Source of the DNA: Terriglobus roseus
GTDB lineage: Bacteria; Acidobacteriota; Terriglobia; Terriglobales; Acidobacteriaceae
Length of the DNA: 64,000 nt
Assembly (NCBI RefSeq): GCF_900102185.1
Contig: NZ_LT629690.1
Span: forward strand, 2,480,001 to 2,544,000
Direction: 5' to 3'
Position numbers and translations under genes: made by a program. Each line of letters begins with the position of its first letter. The first letter of the stretch is position 1. Under the pieces are notes generated by a model. The model worked only from the letters and a program-made list of their open reading frames with translations, had not been told where the DNA came from and made no database searches. Positions 35,085 through 43,949 of this stretch are shown piece after piece.

Positions 35085-36673
35085 TACACATCCTCCTTCA
35101 GCAAGCCAGCCTGTCGCAGTGCATCCAGTGCAAGATCGAGCGTTTCTCTCGTGCCTTCAAGACGCAATGCGTGCGAGGGCTTCAGAATCACGTCTTCCAC
35201 ATGGTGTGCACCATGTCCTGACGAAGCCGCTGCTGCACCGCGAATCATGCCAGCAGCCACCGTTGCATTGCTCTGCGGATCAATCAGTACGAAGCTGCCG
35301 GTATGACGATCCTCAGAGTAGCTATCGAATGCGATAGGCTGCAGCGTTTCCACCACAACCGCGCCAATGCCATTCAGATGGAGCGATGCGCTCTCCGTCT
35401 GCGATGCCGAAGCATCCGTCAGATTGATCGCGTGCAACACCTCAGGAACACGCGCCGGAACGCTTCGGCTTCCCTGCTTGAGCAGGTAACGACGCGTGGT
35501 GTCCAGCGGTGTCTCGTTCATCCACACCAGCGCTGCATTCAATCGCGGCGCGACGTGCGGAAGCGACGCGGCAGCAGCCAGCAAATCGCCACGGCTGATA
35601 TCGATTTCGTCTTCCAGCACTACCGTGACTGACAGCGGTGCGAATGCTTCCGCAAGGTCACCGTCGAAGGTAACGATGCGGCTTACGCGGCTTCTCTTGC
35701 CCGAAGGCAGAGCAACAAGTTCATCACCAACGCGAATAGTGCCTGAGGCAATCTGTCCTGCAAAGCCGCGGAAATCAAGGTTCGGACGCACCACACGCTG
35801 CACATGCATGCGGAAGGGCGCTTCCGTAATCACCTGCGACGACGGAATTGACTCCAGCAGCCCAAGCAACGGCTGGCCGCTGTACCAGGGCGTCTTCGCA
35901 CTGGCGTGAACCACGTTGTCACCCTCAAGCGCGCTTACAGGTACAAAGTGCAATACGGTATCGTCGTGGCCGTCGACATCCAGTCCATAGAAGAAGTCGC
36001 GGAAGTCCTGCGTGATCTGCGTGAAGACAGCCTCGCTGTAATCCACCAGATCCATCTTGTTGACTGCAACAATCACATGCCGCACACCAAGCAGAGCGGT
36101 GATGTACGCGTGACGGCGCGACTGAATCAGTACGCCTTTGCGCGCATCCACCAGCACTACTGCAACGTCAGCCGTGCTGGCGCCTGTTGCCATGTTGCGC
36201 GTGTACTGCTCGTGGCCTGGCGTGTCCGCAATGATGAACTTGCGGCGCGGCGTGGAGAAGTAGCGATAGGCAACATCAATCGTGATGCCCTGTTCGCGTT
36301 CCGCACGTAGGCCATCCGTCAACAGTGCAAGATCAAGTACGCCCGGAGCCGTGGTTCCCTTGCCCTCAATGGAACGCACCTGGTCGTCATAAACCGATTG
36401 AGTGTCATAGAGCAGACGCCCGATCAGTGTGGACTTTCCATCATCGACAGAACCTGCGGTGGAGAAGCGCAGCAAATCCTTGCCACGTTCTTCTGCAAGG
36501 TACTCTTCCACGTTGAAGTTCTCAGCAAACGACGGCGATACCGCAACTGGCTCAGGCTCCGGCGTGTGGCCCTTCAACGGCGTATACACAGCCACGTTTT
36601 CGTTCCACACTTCCGGCTCACCAGCAGGTGCGCCATTCGCTGCAATTTCCACGAGGTTATTTCGAGCGCTCAT
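35084..36673 (-). CDS. cysN: Sulfate adenylyltransferase large (GTPase) subunit
   Basis: A 529-residue CysN, the GTP-dependent subunit that with CysD makes APS from ATP and sulfate. The GTPase motifs are GSVDDGKSTLIGRLLYD (G1), DTPGHEQYTRNMATGAST (G3), VAVNKMDLVD (G4) and VSALEGDNV (G5), then EF-Tu-like beta-barrel domains. There is no fused CysC kinase domain. The first 40 residues (to FNVEEYLAEE) are a nonconserved extension. Its ATG follows the cysD stop directly (TAAATG). Confidence 0.95.
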   Translation of the reverse strand: MSARNNLVEIAANGAPAGEPEVWNENVAVYTPLKGHTPEPEPVAVSPSFAENFNVEEYLAEERGKDLLRFSTAGSVDDGKSTLIGRLLYDTQSVYDDQVRSIEGKGTTAPGVLDLALLTDGLRAEREQGITIDVAYRYFSTPRRKFIIADTPGHEQYTRNMATGASTADVAVVLVDARKGVLIQSRRHAYITALLGVRHVIVAVNKMDLVDYSEAVFTQITQDFRDFFYGLDVDGHDDTVLHFVPVSALEGDNVVHASAKTPWYSGQPLLGLLESIPSSQVITEAPFRMHVQRVVRPNLDFRGFAGQIASGTIRVGDELVALPSGKRSRVSRIVTFDGDLAEAFAPLSVTVVLEDEIDISRGDLLAAAASLPHVAPRLNAALVWMNETPLDTTRRYLLKQGSRSVPARVPEVLHAINLTDASASQTESASLHLNGIGAVVVETLQPIAFDSYSEDRHTGSFVLIDPQSNATVAAGMIRGAAAASSGHGAHHVEDVILKPSHALRLEGTRETLDLALDALRQAGLLKEDV

Positions 36674-37621
36674 TTAGAAATATCCCTCGCGCTTCTTGAT
36701 CTCCATGGAACCTTCCTGGTCGTGGTCAATCACGCGGTTTGCGCGTTCCGACGACTTAAAGCCGAGAATCTCTTCGATGATTTTGGGGATGGTGTCAGCC
36801 TCACTGCGAATGGCGCCCGTGCATGGGCTGCAACCCAGGGAACGCAGGCGGCACTTCACCATCTGCGGCTTCTCGCCCGGTCGCGCAACGAAGTCCTGCT
36901 CAATGGGCAGCAAAGCATCGCCGCGGACGTACATGGGGCGTTCCTTCGCAAAGTACAGATCCACTACTGGAATGTTTTCTTCGTGGATGTACTGCCATAC
37001 ATCCATCTCCGTCCAGTTGCTCAACGGGAACACGCGAATGCTTTCGCCTGGATGGATGCGCGAGTTGTACAGGTTCCAAAGCTCAGGCCGCTGATTCTTC
37101 GGGTCCCACTGACCGGCCTTATCGCGGAAGGAATAGATACGTTCCTTCGCGCGCGACTTCTCTTCATCGCGTCGAGCACCGCCAAAAGCCGCCGTGAAGC
37201 CATAGTGGCTCAAGCCATCCAAAAGCGCCTGCGTCTTCAGCAAACCGCAGCAGCGCTTCGTGTCCAGTGCGATGGGATTTGTTCCGGCAGCCAGCGCCGG
37301 TTCATTGCGCCAAACCAGCAGTTCCGCACCAATGCTCTTGGCCATGTTGTCGCGGAACTCAAGCATCTCGTGAAACTTATATCCGGTATCGATGTGCAGT
37401 AGTGGGAATGGAATCGGGCCAGGGTAGAAAGCCTTCTGCGCCAATCGCAGCATGACCGAGGAATCTTTGCCGATGGAGTACAGCATGACCGGCTTTTCAA
37501 ACTCTGCGGCTACTTCACGCAGAATGTGAATGCTCTCCGCCTCCAACAGACGCAGATGACTAAGCCGCGGCGATTGCGGTGGTGCTGAGGCCTGCGACGA
37601 TAACAGTGAAGCTGTTCCCAT
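36674..37621 (-). CDS. cysD: Sulfate adenylyltransferase small subunit
   Basis: A 315-residue CysD, the catalytic N-type ATP pyrophosphatase subunit. Motifs are [20 protein letters not shown] (PP-loop), [66 protein letters not shown] and [12 protein letters not shown]-like [13 protein letters not shown]. Start at ATG 37621 after AGGG; an upstream in-frame TTG (37639) is less likely. It is first in the cysD-cysN-cysH-tauE operon. The 242-bp gap upstream (37622-37881) carries the YtxH terminator and the operon promoter region; I saw no known riboswitch there. Confidence 0.95.
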   Translation of the reverse strand: MGTASLLSSQASAPPQSPRLSHLRLLEAESIHILREVAAEFEKPVMLYSIGKDSSVMLRLAQKAFYPGPIPFPLLHIDTGYKFHEMLEFRDNMAKSIGAELLVWRNEPALAAGTNPIALDTKRCCGLLKTQALLDGLSHYGFTAAFGGARRDEEKSRAKERIYSFRDKAGQWDPKNQRPELWNLYNSRIHPGESIRVFPLSNWTEMDVWQYIHEENIPVVDLYFAKERPMYVRGDALLPIEQDFVARPGEKPQMVKCRLRSLGCSPCTGAIRSEADTIPKIIEEILGFKSSERANRVIDHDQEGSMEIKKREGYF

Positions 37622-37820
37622 TGAATCCCTGTGTAACAAGAAATGTGCGCGGGTGCGCTGTGCGAATCAGTGTTTGTGTGGGGGTGAAGCGTTCCGGCAG
37701 AAGAGCGGATCTAGCGCACGCGACAACACACGGCCACGGGACAGGCCGGACAACAGTTGCGGCATTGACAACAAGCGCGCATGCGTATCTATGAGACTAA
37801 CAGAGAGCTCGAATCGATTC

Positions 37821-37861
37821 AAAAAGCAATCGAGCCCCGCCGAAGCGATGGGCTCGATTGC
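37821..37861 (-). terminator. Terminator after the YtxH-domain gene
   Basis: GCAATCGAGCCC (37826-37837) pairs with GGGCTCGATTGC (37850-37861), 12 bp, with GCTTTTT following in the minus direction. It separates the YtxH-like gene from the cys operon. Confidence 0.88.
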
Positions 37862-37881
37862 ACTTGCATCAAAAAATCGAA

Positions 37882-38244
37882 TTACACCAGCTTGCGGACC
37901 TTCTTCGTTGCGGACTCCACGCCATCGATCGCTGAATCCGTGGCGGATGCAAGTCGCTCTTTCGCATCAGAATAAATATCTTCCAGCGCATCTGAGGCTT
38001 TGGAGTAAACCTCGTCAAGCTGCTTCACGCCCTTCTTGTAAGCGTGCGAGGCTTCTTTGGATAGCCGCTCTGCCCTGTCCTTCACGTAGTCTGCAGCGTC
38101 TTCCAATGCATCTTCCGCATCGCCGTAAGCGCGACCAATCTTTTTACGCGTGGTCTTCCCATCGTGCGGTGCGTATACCAAAGCCACCACCGCGCCTACA
38201 GTAAGACCGGTGATAAAGGCTGTCCAGAAAGTCTTATTGCTCAT
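37882..38244 (-). CDS. YtxH-domain stress-associated protein
   Basis: A 120-residue protein. An N-terminal span with small residues (FWTAFITGLTVGAVVALVYAP) precedes the YtxH signature APHDGKTTRKKIGRAYGDAE. The remaining two-thirds is one long charged helix with repeated 11-residue-like LEA/apolipoprotein-like periodicity (LEDAADYVKDRAERLSKEAS, YSKASDALEDIYSDAKERLA). YtxH proteins are general-stress proteins of unknown role, located at the membrane with a cytoplasmic helix. Start at ATG 38244; the 12 residues upstream are not family-like. Confidence 0.8.
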   Translation of the reverse strand: MSNKTFWTAFITGLTVGAVVALVYAPHDGKTTRKKIGRAYGDAEDALEDAADYVKDRAERLSKEASHAYKKGVKQLDEVYSKASDALEDIYSDAKERLASATDSAIDGVESATKKVRKLV

Positions 38245-38357
38245 GGTCGAAAGTGCCTCTCTTCTTTTTGTCTGCTGCACTTCGCAGCAAAATTCGTCGA
38301 ACCCGTTCCTTTATCGTGTGATGAACAAGAGATGGCTCAGGTTGTTCTGGCAACAGA

Positions 38358-39089
38358 TCATGAAAGCCCAGCGAGTTCACGTGCACGCACAAAGATGCGT
38401 GTGAACATCGCCTTGTCTAGTCGCCCAGTGTTCGTATTGCGCAACGAAGGGTGATAGCTGGCAAGCAACGTAATGCCATTCGGTAGTTTGTGTTCCGCAC
38501 CGTGCGCAAAGCCATACTCGCGACGTGACGAGATGACTCCTTGCCCGATGAGAAAGTTTAGATACCCGTCAAATGCAATCCGTCCAAGGGCGACGACGAC
38601 GCGCAACTTGCGCAAAGTCTGAATCTCCGTGGCCAGAAACGGCGCACAGTTACGAATCTCCTGTGGTGTTGGCTTATCTCCAGGCGGCGCGCAACGGCAG
38701 ATGGAACAAATACGGCATCCTCGCAGCTTCAATCCGTCAGTTCGAGATGTCGCATCCGGCTGCGTCGCGAATCCCGTCTCGTACAACACGGGATACATGA
38801 AATAGCCGGCGCCATCGCCAGTGAACGGGCGGCCAGTGCGGTTGGCTCCATGCGCTCCCGGCGCAAGTCCCACGATCAGCACACGCGCGTTTGCGTCGCC
38901 AAAACCTGGTACGGGGAGCGTCCAGTAATTCCAATCCATGTAAGCACGCCGCTTCGTCTCTCCCAGGGCGGTGCAATACTCCCGCAAACGCGGGCAGCGC
39001 GTACAGGACACAATCTGTTCATTTAAAACGGCAAACTCGGCAGTGGCAGAGCGACTTGTAGGTACGGACTTCTGGAGCTTTGATGGCAT
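38358..39089 (-). CDS. Uracil-DNA glycosylase, family 5 (UDGb)
   Basis: A 243-residue DNA repair enzyme. The family-5 motif is GLAPGAHGANRTGRPFTGDG and the C-terminal motif is ASYHPSLRNTNTGRL. In motif A, position 2 is Ala rather than the Asp or Glu of other families, as is normal for UDGb. Four cysteines in the usual spacing (SCTRCPRL; CRICSICRC with a later NCAPF) fit the iron-sulfur cluster. The gene stands alone, divergent from the mutarotase-like gene. The start is unsure: ATG 39089 (MPSKL) or 39101; neither has a clear Shine-Dalgarno. Confidence 0.9.
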   Translation of the reverse strand: MPSKLQKSVPTSRSATAEFAVLNEQIVSCTRCPRLREYCTALGETKRRAYMDWNYWTLPVPGFGDANARVLIVGLAPGAHGANRTGRPFTGDGAGYFMYPVLYETGFATQPDATSRTDGLKLRGCRICSICRCAPPGDKPTPQEIRNCAPFLATEIQTLRKLRVVVALGRIAFDGYLNFLIGQGVISSRREYGFAHGAEHKLPNGITLLASYHPSLRNTNTGRLDKAMFTRIFVRARELAGLS

Positions 39090-39178
39090 GGTGGACCACA
39101 TGATGGTAGCGTGAGTGGTGGCACGCCTGCGTTTTGAGCCTTTGAAAACGCGGTGCATCCCTGATGCAAAGGAATTCT

Positions 39179-40276
39179 GTGAGCAGCTCCAATAACGGCG
39201 AACGACGGCGCAAAAAGCGATTTAGCCTGGCCAGTTCCGGCCTGCTGACAGCTCTGATCCTTGCAGTTGTACTCGGTATTCTCGGCATTGTCTGGGTGGC
39301 GCACCTGCATGGAAGACTGCACAAGCTCAGCACGGTTGAAGTTCCTCCAGATAGCGCGGTTTTGCCTCGCCCAGGCGGTCAGGATGTAATCGAAGTCCAT
39401 CGCATCTCACCCGCCTCTGGAGTTACACCTCAGTTTGTGGGCCTTTCCGTGATGCCCGGCGTAGGCATGGGGATTCTGCAGCTCTCATTGGATCTCCCGG
39501 GTCGCGATCCGCAGGACCTGCTCCTGGGAACACCCATTCCGTCCATTGCGCCACTGCTAATGCCGAATACTGGTGCACCTAAAGCATCGCTGAAATACTC
39601 GCCTATCTCACTGAAGGTCTTTCCACAGACAGGTCCTTCAGAGGGAGGGGAAATTTTGGCCACGCAGGCGGCTCAGGACGCCCATAATGACATGACCCCA
39701 GGTGGTACCGGTGCCACCGCCGATTTTTCCCCCGAGCCCACCCCGGGCCCCAGTGGCATAGCCCCGCCACCGTCAGGCATTCAGACGAAGGTCTCCACGA
39801 CCATCTCAGACCGTGGTTATGACCTCTCCATCACGGCCAAAAACGTCTCTGATGATCCAAAATCAGTTGTGCTTTCCTGGACGCCGCAGTTTGCGATTCC
39901 GGCAAAGGGTCTTGGCAGCCTGAGGATTACTCCCCCGGAAACCGCCGAAAATGCAGAAAAGGCTGTGGAGATTCCCATAAATACACCGAATTTCCATCGG
40001 ACATGGCAGGGCCTGAAGTACTCCTATTTGAGCAGCGGACCAGAGCTCCGGCTGCACAACGTGGCGGACGGGTATGTCTTACGATTGATGGCTTTAACGC
40101 CCAGCATTCGGAATTTCCGGGTAGATGTCCCCCAGGATGCAAACTCGGTCGCAATCACCTTCAGCACCGAAGGACCCGATGGAGCCAAGACGGTTGTGGG
40201 ACCCGGCGAAACCCTCCAGTGGCGCCTGAGAATCCAGGTGGCGCCGAACAATTCCTACTCCCCGGCCGGCAATTAA
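39179..40276 (+). CDS. Membrane-anchored protein with a mutarotase-like pattern
   Basis: A 365-residue protein with an Arg/Lys-rich cytoplasmic tail, one N-terminal span (about residues 19-43) and an extracytoplasmic region. The latter opens ISPASGVTPQFVGLSVMPGV-GMGILQLSL, a pattern resembling aldose 1-epimerase (galactose mutarotase) domains (TP..GL.v.pg.GM..LQi....pg....Ll). The end, PDGAKTVVGPGETLQWRLRIQV, is like the mutarotase closing strand. A Pro/Gly-rich linker (about 165-215) splits the domain. The canonical catalytic His and Glu are not evident, so it may bind sugars without catalysis. GTG 39179 is chosen because AAGGA lies 6 bases before it. Confidence 0.6.
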   Translation: MSSSNNGERRRKKRFSLASSGLLTALILAVVLGILGIVWVAHLHGRLHKLSTVEVPPDSAVLPRPGGQDVIEVHRISPASGVTPQFVGLSVMPGVGMGILQLSLDLPGRDPQDLLLGTPIPSIAPLLMPNTGAPKASLKYSPISLKVFPQTGPSEGGEILATQAAQDAHNDMTPGGTGATADFSPEPTPGPSGIAPPPSGIQTKVSTTISDRGYDLSITAKNVSDDPKSVVLSWTPQFAIPAKGLGSLRITPPETAENAEKAVEIPINTPNFHRTWQGLKYSYLSSGPELRLHNVADGYVLRLMALTPSIRNFRVDVPQDANSVAITFSTEGPDGAKTVVGPGETLQWRLRIQVAPNNSYSPAGN

Positions 40277-40391
40277 ACGCAGCGCGTTTGACCCTCTTCG
40301 CCGCTGTCCGTACCATGGTGGATGACGGCAAATCCGCACGCGGCCACACCGCCGCAGCACGCCGCAGAGACTCATCCAGAAGGCACCGATT

Positions 40392-41783
40392 TTGACTCCG
40401 AACGAGACAGTAGAAGCAGTGGCCGAGACCACCCCCGTGGAGACGGCAGAACAGCACACGCACGACCACGATCACGCTGGTCACAACCACGTTCATGGCC
40501 CCGCGCTGAACCCCGAACTGACCAAGGAAATCAGCGTCGAAGTTCCGGCCAACGATGTGGACAAGGCCTTCGGCAAAGTGGTGAAGCGTTACCAGAAGCT
40601 CGCCCGCATCCCTGGCTTCCGTCCGGGCAAGGTGCCTGAGGCGACCATCCGCAATCGCTTTGCTCGCGAAGTTCGTCAGGAAGTCATGGACCTCCTGGTG
40701 CAGGACCGCTTCCGCACCGAGATCGAGTCCAAGGGCCTGAGCCCGGTTTCCCAGCCGCAGATCGTTGAGCTGAACCTGAACGAAGGTCAGCCGCTGCGCT
40801 TCCGTGCACAGTTTGAAGTCATGCCCGGCTTCGACATCAGCGGATACGAGACGGTCACCGTCATCAAGGCCGATCCCGCACTGACTGAGCAGGAATTCGA
40901 CATCGAGCTGGATCGCGTTCTGGATGCACACGCAACCATTGAACCGGTGGAAGAAGATCGTGAACTGGTCGATGGCGACTGGGCTGAGATCACCTTCAAG
41001 GGCGTTCGTCGCAAGGCCGAAGGCGACACCACTGTGCAGGAAGCCGACGAGATCGACGGCGAAGATGTTCTGGTGGAAATCGGCGGCAAGAACACCCTAC
41101 CCGCATTCAGCGATGCTCTGCGTGGCAAGAAGACTGGCGCTGAGTTTGAGCTGGAAGTGAACTACCCCAGCGACTTCGGCGACGTTCGCCTGGCCGGCCT
41201 GACGATTGACTACAGCGTCACGCTGAAATCCATCAAGCGCAAGGTCTACCCCGAGAAGAACGACGAGTTCGCGAAGCAGCTTGGCGATTACGAGACCTGG
41301 GATGCCTTCCTGACTGGCCTGCGTGAGAACGCGACCTCAGGCAAGAAGCAGAATGCGGAGAACGAAGACAAGGGCAAGCTGGTCGACACCCTGGTCGAGA
41401 AGTTCTCGTTCCCCGTTCCCGAGGCGTTCATCCAGCAGCAGATCGACGTCCGTCTGGATCGCGGCCTCCGTGCGCTTGCCCAGCAGGGCATGACGCGCGA
41501 GCAGATGCAGCAGCTTGACTTCAACAGCCTGCGCGCCGCACAGCGTGAAGAAGCCATCAAGGAAGTAAAGGCGTCGCTCATCCTGGACAAGATCGCGGAA
41601 GCGACCAACGTTCAGGTGAAGGACGATGATGTGGAGCGCGAGCTGATGATCCTCAGCTTCCAGACCCGTCAGCCGCAGGACGTTCTTCGTCAGCAGATGA
41701 CGCAGGATGGTTCACTGCAACGCATGCGTGAGCAGATGCGCCGCGAAGCTACCGCGACGGCTCTGTACGAAAAACTGGCATAA
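40392..41783 (+). CDS. tig: Trigger factor, ribosome-associated chaperone and prolyl isomerase
   Basis: A 463-residue trigger factor. The ribosome-binding loop is IPGFRPGKVPEATIRNRFAR (the GFRxGK-type signature). A central FKBP-like PPIase domain covers about residues 190-280 (GGKNTLPAFSDALRGKKTGA) and the C-terminal helical substrate cradle ends ATALYEKLA. Before the ribosome-binding domain there is an unusual histidine-rich insert (residues 21-36, HTHDHDHAGHNHVHGP) that looks like a metal-binding tail. The start is TTG 40392 after AGAAGG. It begins the tig-clpP-clpX-lon proteostasis region and is followed by a hairpin. Confidence 0.93.
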   Translation: MTPNETVEAVAETTPVETAEQHTHDHDHAGHNHVHGPALNPELTKEISVEVPANDVDKAFGKVVKRYQKLARIPGFRPGKVPEATIRNRFAREVRQEVMDLLVQDRFRTEIESKGLSPVSQPQIVELNLNEGQPLRFRAQFEVMPGFDISGYETVTVIKADPALTEQEFDIELDRVLDAHATIEPVEEDRELVDGDWAEITFKGVRRKAEGDTTVQEADEIDGEDVLVEIGGKNTLPAFSDALRGKKTGAEFELEVNYPSDFGDVRLAGLTIDYSVTLKSIKRKVYPEKNDEFAKQLGDYETWDAFLTGLRENATSGKKQNAENEDKGKLVDTLVEKFSFPVPEAFIQQQIDVRLDRGLRALAQQGMTREQMQQLDFNSLRAAQREEAIKEVKASLILDKIAEATNVQVKDDDVERELMILSFQTRQPQDVLRQQMTQDGSLQRMREQMRREATATALYEKLA

Positions 41784-41798
41784 CCTGATTCAAAAGAA

Positions 41799-41846
41799 AA
41801 CGGCTTTAGCAACTGCGGGAGGATTCCCTCAGAGGCTAAAGCCGTT
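41799..41846 (+). terminator. Hairpin between tig and clpP
   Basis: AACGGCTTTAGC (41799-41810) pairs with GCTAAAGCCGTT (41835-41846), a 12-bp stem. The 24-base loop contains an inner CTGCGGGA/TCCCTCAG fold. It is probably a terminator or attenuator. clpP starts 100 bp further on, so the two genes may have separate transcripts. Confidence 0.75.
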
Positions 41847-41946
41847 ATTCTATGGACACGCATTTTGGCACGTAGCGAAATGCAGCGAAGCGTGAGTCGA
41901 TGTGACTCGCGAAGCATCAAGAGCAACAACGGAAACGAGGAGATAC

Positions 41947-42543
41947 ATGGGTCTGATTCCAATGGTGCTCGAGCAGACGAGCCGGGGCGAACGCTCCTAT
42001 GACATTTACAGCCGTCTGCTGCGCGACAACATCATCTTTCTGGGAACTCCGATCGATGACAACGTTGCAAACCTGATCATTGCGCAGTTGCTCTTCCTGT
42101 CCGGTGAAGATCCGGAGAAGGACATCCAGCTTTACATCAACTCTCCGGGTGGATCGGTCAGCGCAGGCATGGCCATCTACGACACCATGCAGTACATCAA
42201 GAATGACGTCTCCACGCTGTGCATTGGCCAGGCCGCCAGCATGGGCGCCTTCCTGTTGATGGCGGGTAAGAAGGGTAAGCGTTTCGCTCTGCCGAACTCG
42301 CGCATCCTCATTCACCAGCCGCTGATCATGGGACACGGCATCCAGGGTCAGGCCACCGAGATCGACATTCATGCACGTGAGATTCTGCGTCTCCGCGAGC
42401 GCATGAACAAGATCATGGCAGAGCACACCGGCCAGAGCTTCGATCAGATCGAACGCGATACTGACCGTGACTTCACGATGGGCGCGGATCAGGCCAAGGA
42501 TTACGGTTTGATCGACGACATCATCACCCGCCCTCGTACGTAA
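41947..42543 (+). CDS. clpP: ATP-dependent Clp protease proteolytic subunit
   Basis: A 198-residue ClpP serine protease that forms the 14-mer chamber. The catalytic serine is in [14 protein letters not shown] and the histidine in [18 protein letters not shown]. The aspartate is in the [20 protein letters not shown] region. Start at ATG 41947 preceded by GAGGAG; the short N-terminus [20 protein letters not shown] is typical. It works with ClpX, encoded 1.4 kb downstream, and perhaps other Clp ATPases. Confidence 0.97.
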   Translation: MGLIPMVLEQTSRGERSYDIYSRLLRDNIIFLGTPIDDNVANLIIAQLLFLSGEDPEKDIQLYINSPGGSVSAGMAIYDTMQYIKNDVSTLCIGQAASMGAFLLMAGKKGKRFALPNSRILIHQPLIMGHGIQGQATEIDIHAREILRLRERMNKIMAEHTGQSFDQIERDTDRDFTMGADQAKDYGLIDDIITRPRT

Positions 42544-42561
42544 GAGAACGATCACAGAACG

Positions 42562-42590
42562 AAGAAGCCCGGCAATCGCCGGGCTTTCTT
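42562..42590. terminator. Terminator between clpP and the PaiB-like gene
   Basis: AGCCCGGC/GCCGGGCT with an AATC loop and T-rich flanks on both strands. Its minus-strand end overlaps the stop codon of the convergent gene. Confidence 0.85.
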
Positions 42591-43209
42591 ATTTCCTCAG
42601 AGGTATGAGGTCGGCCACATCGTCCCTGCCCTGCTCTCGCAACCCAGCGGCAACGCCCTCACGGTCGGCAAGTGGACGGTTCTGACTCATCTTTCGCTTC
42701 CCTTGCAGACGCGTAATCGCCATGCGGAAACCAACGATGCCGCGCAACTGACCACGGATGAAATCCTCCGGTGCATCACTCACCTGCCACGCGCCACCGA
42801 TTCTACCTTCGTGATGTTGCGTCAATCGCGTTACCAGATCAAGCAGACCTGCCTCGTCCTGAAAGAATTCTGGCGCGCCATAGGCATGAATGGAGTCGTA
42901 GTTCCAAGTGGGTACCACCTTACCCGTCTCCTGCTTGGTGGCATACCAACTGGGCGTGATGTAGGCGTCAACACCTGCAAACAGTGTCAGTGCTTCCCCC
43001 ACTACCGGCGCACTCGCTTGCGGATTTGCCTTTGCCAGATGCCCGTAAAGCGTTCCAAACTCGCCTTCGTCGCGTACAAGGATCAATGGCAATGGTGTGG
43101 CAAGAAGTTCCGTTCCGTTCCATGTAACCAGATTCGCAAGCCCTACGGAATCGATGGCTTCATGGATTGCAGGTAAATCCCGCATCTCAAAATGTGGCGG
43201 TAGATACAT
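42589..43209 (-). CDS. PaiB-type FMN-binding protein (putative negative regulator)
   Basis: A 206-residue member of the PaiB/FMN-binding negative-transcriptional-regulator family. It starts MYLPPHFEM, the family's classic opening, with LPLILVRDEGEFGTLYGHLA-KANPQ, VDAYITPSWYATKQETGKVV-PTWNYDSIHAYG and LRGIVGFRMAITRLQGKRKM. The fold is a split-barrel flavin-binding domain. Despite the name, DNA binding has been shown for few members. Start at ATG 43209. It lies antisense between clpP and clpX, so it may have been inserted into an older clpP-clpX operon. Confidence 0.88.
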   Translation of the reverse strand: MYLPPHFEMRDLPAIHEAIDSVGLANLVTWNGTELLATPLPLILVRDEGEFGTLYGHLAKANPQASAPVVGEALTLFAGVDAYITPSWYATKQETGKVVPTWNYDSIHAYGAPEFFQDEAGLLDLVTRLTQHHEGRIGGAWQVSDAPEDFIRGQLRGIVGFRMAITRLQGKRKMSQNRPLADREGVAAGLREQGRDDVADLIPLRK

Positions 43210-43235
43210 GCATTCACTATACGAAGTGCCGGCAG

Positions 43236-43718
43236 CTACTTCGATTGCGGATGGCGAATGCCCGTGTAGTGCGCGCCCAGCAGCTTCCACGTCCCATTCT
43301 CTCGCTGTGCAATAAACGAGCCACGCATTTCCATGGAGCGAGTGCCTCCGTCTGGCTGCGGCATCTGGTAGGTGAACTTCACAATCTCAATCGCTGTGTC
43401 ACCAAACATGCGCACACTAATGTCGCTGGTGGACATTGGAGGCCAATCTGTCTTCTTTTCCGGGGTATAGAAGCTCAGAAAGCGATCATGTTCATCCACT
43501 TCACCTGCCGGCGATACTTCCACGTAACTCTCGCTGATCATCTTCGCGAGCGAGGTTGCATCATAGCTCTGCTCTGCTTTCAGGAAGTTATCGACGAGTT
43601 GCTTCACCACCGCATCTTCACCAACGCGCGGCAACGCATAGGCACTGGTTACGGCCGTCAACATCAGAACAGCAAACATTCCCTTAATCCGCTTCAACTT
43701 CTTAAACCTCTCATGCAC
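43236..43718 (-). CDS. Secreted NTF2/SnoaL-like protein (DUF4440 type)
   Basis: A 160-residue protein with a signal peptide (FAVLMLTAVTSAYALP). A cone-shaped NTF2-like domain follows: VVKQLVDNFLKAEQSYDATS, LAKMISESYVEVSPAGEVDE, SVRMFGDTAIEIVKFTYQMP and the closing GTWKLLGAHYTGIR. The pattern fits the DUF4440/SnoaL-like group; the ligand is unknown. It is on the minus strand, 26 bp upstream of the PaiB-like gene and divergent from clpX. Confidence 0.78.
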   Translation of the reverse strand: MHERFKKLKRIKGMFAVLMLTAVTSAYALPRVGEDAVVKQLVDNFLKAEQSYDATSLAKMISESYVEVSPAGEVDEHDRFLSFYTPEKKTDWPPMSTSDISVRMFGDTAIEIVKFTYQMPQPDGGTRSMEMRGSFIAQRENGTWKLLGAHYTGIRHPQSK

Positions 43719-43949
43719 GCAGACAGATACGTGAAATGACGTCCTTTGGTTCCGGTCATCCCATTGGACGTCGCGGCCTGTGCCGAGGATTCACAGGGAG
43801 GTTTTCGGGCCCAAATTCCTGGAAAGATGTGGATTTCTCGTTCGAAATGGCGCCAAGTTCGGCACTTGGCCCTTCCACGTGGGTTATTGACGAGGTGTAA
43901 ACTGAATCTCTGTCAGGTCCTTTCCCCCTGGCAAGGAGTTCTCGACTCG

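Noticed and set aside
37622-37781. Possible 32-codon leader peptide (MPQLLSGLSRGRV...) upstream of cysD
   Set aside because: It has no Shine-Dalgarno, only one cysteine codon, and no attenuator hairpin that I can see.
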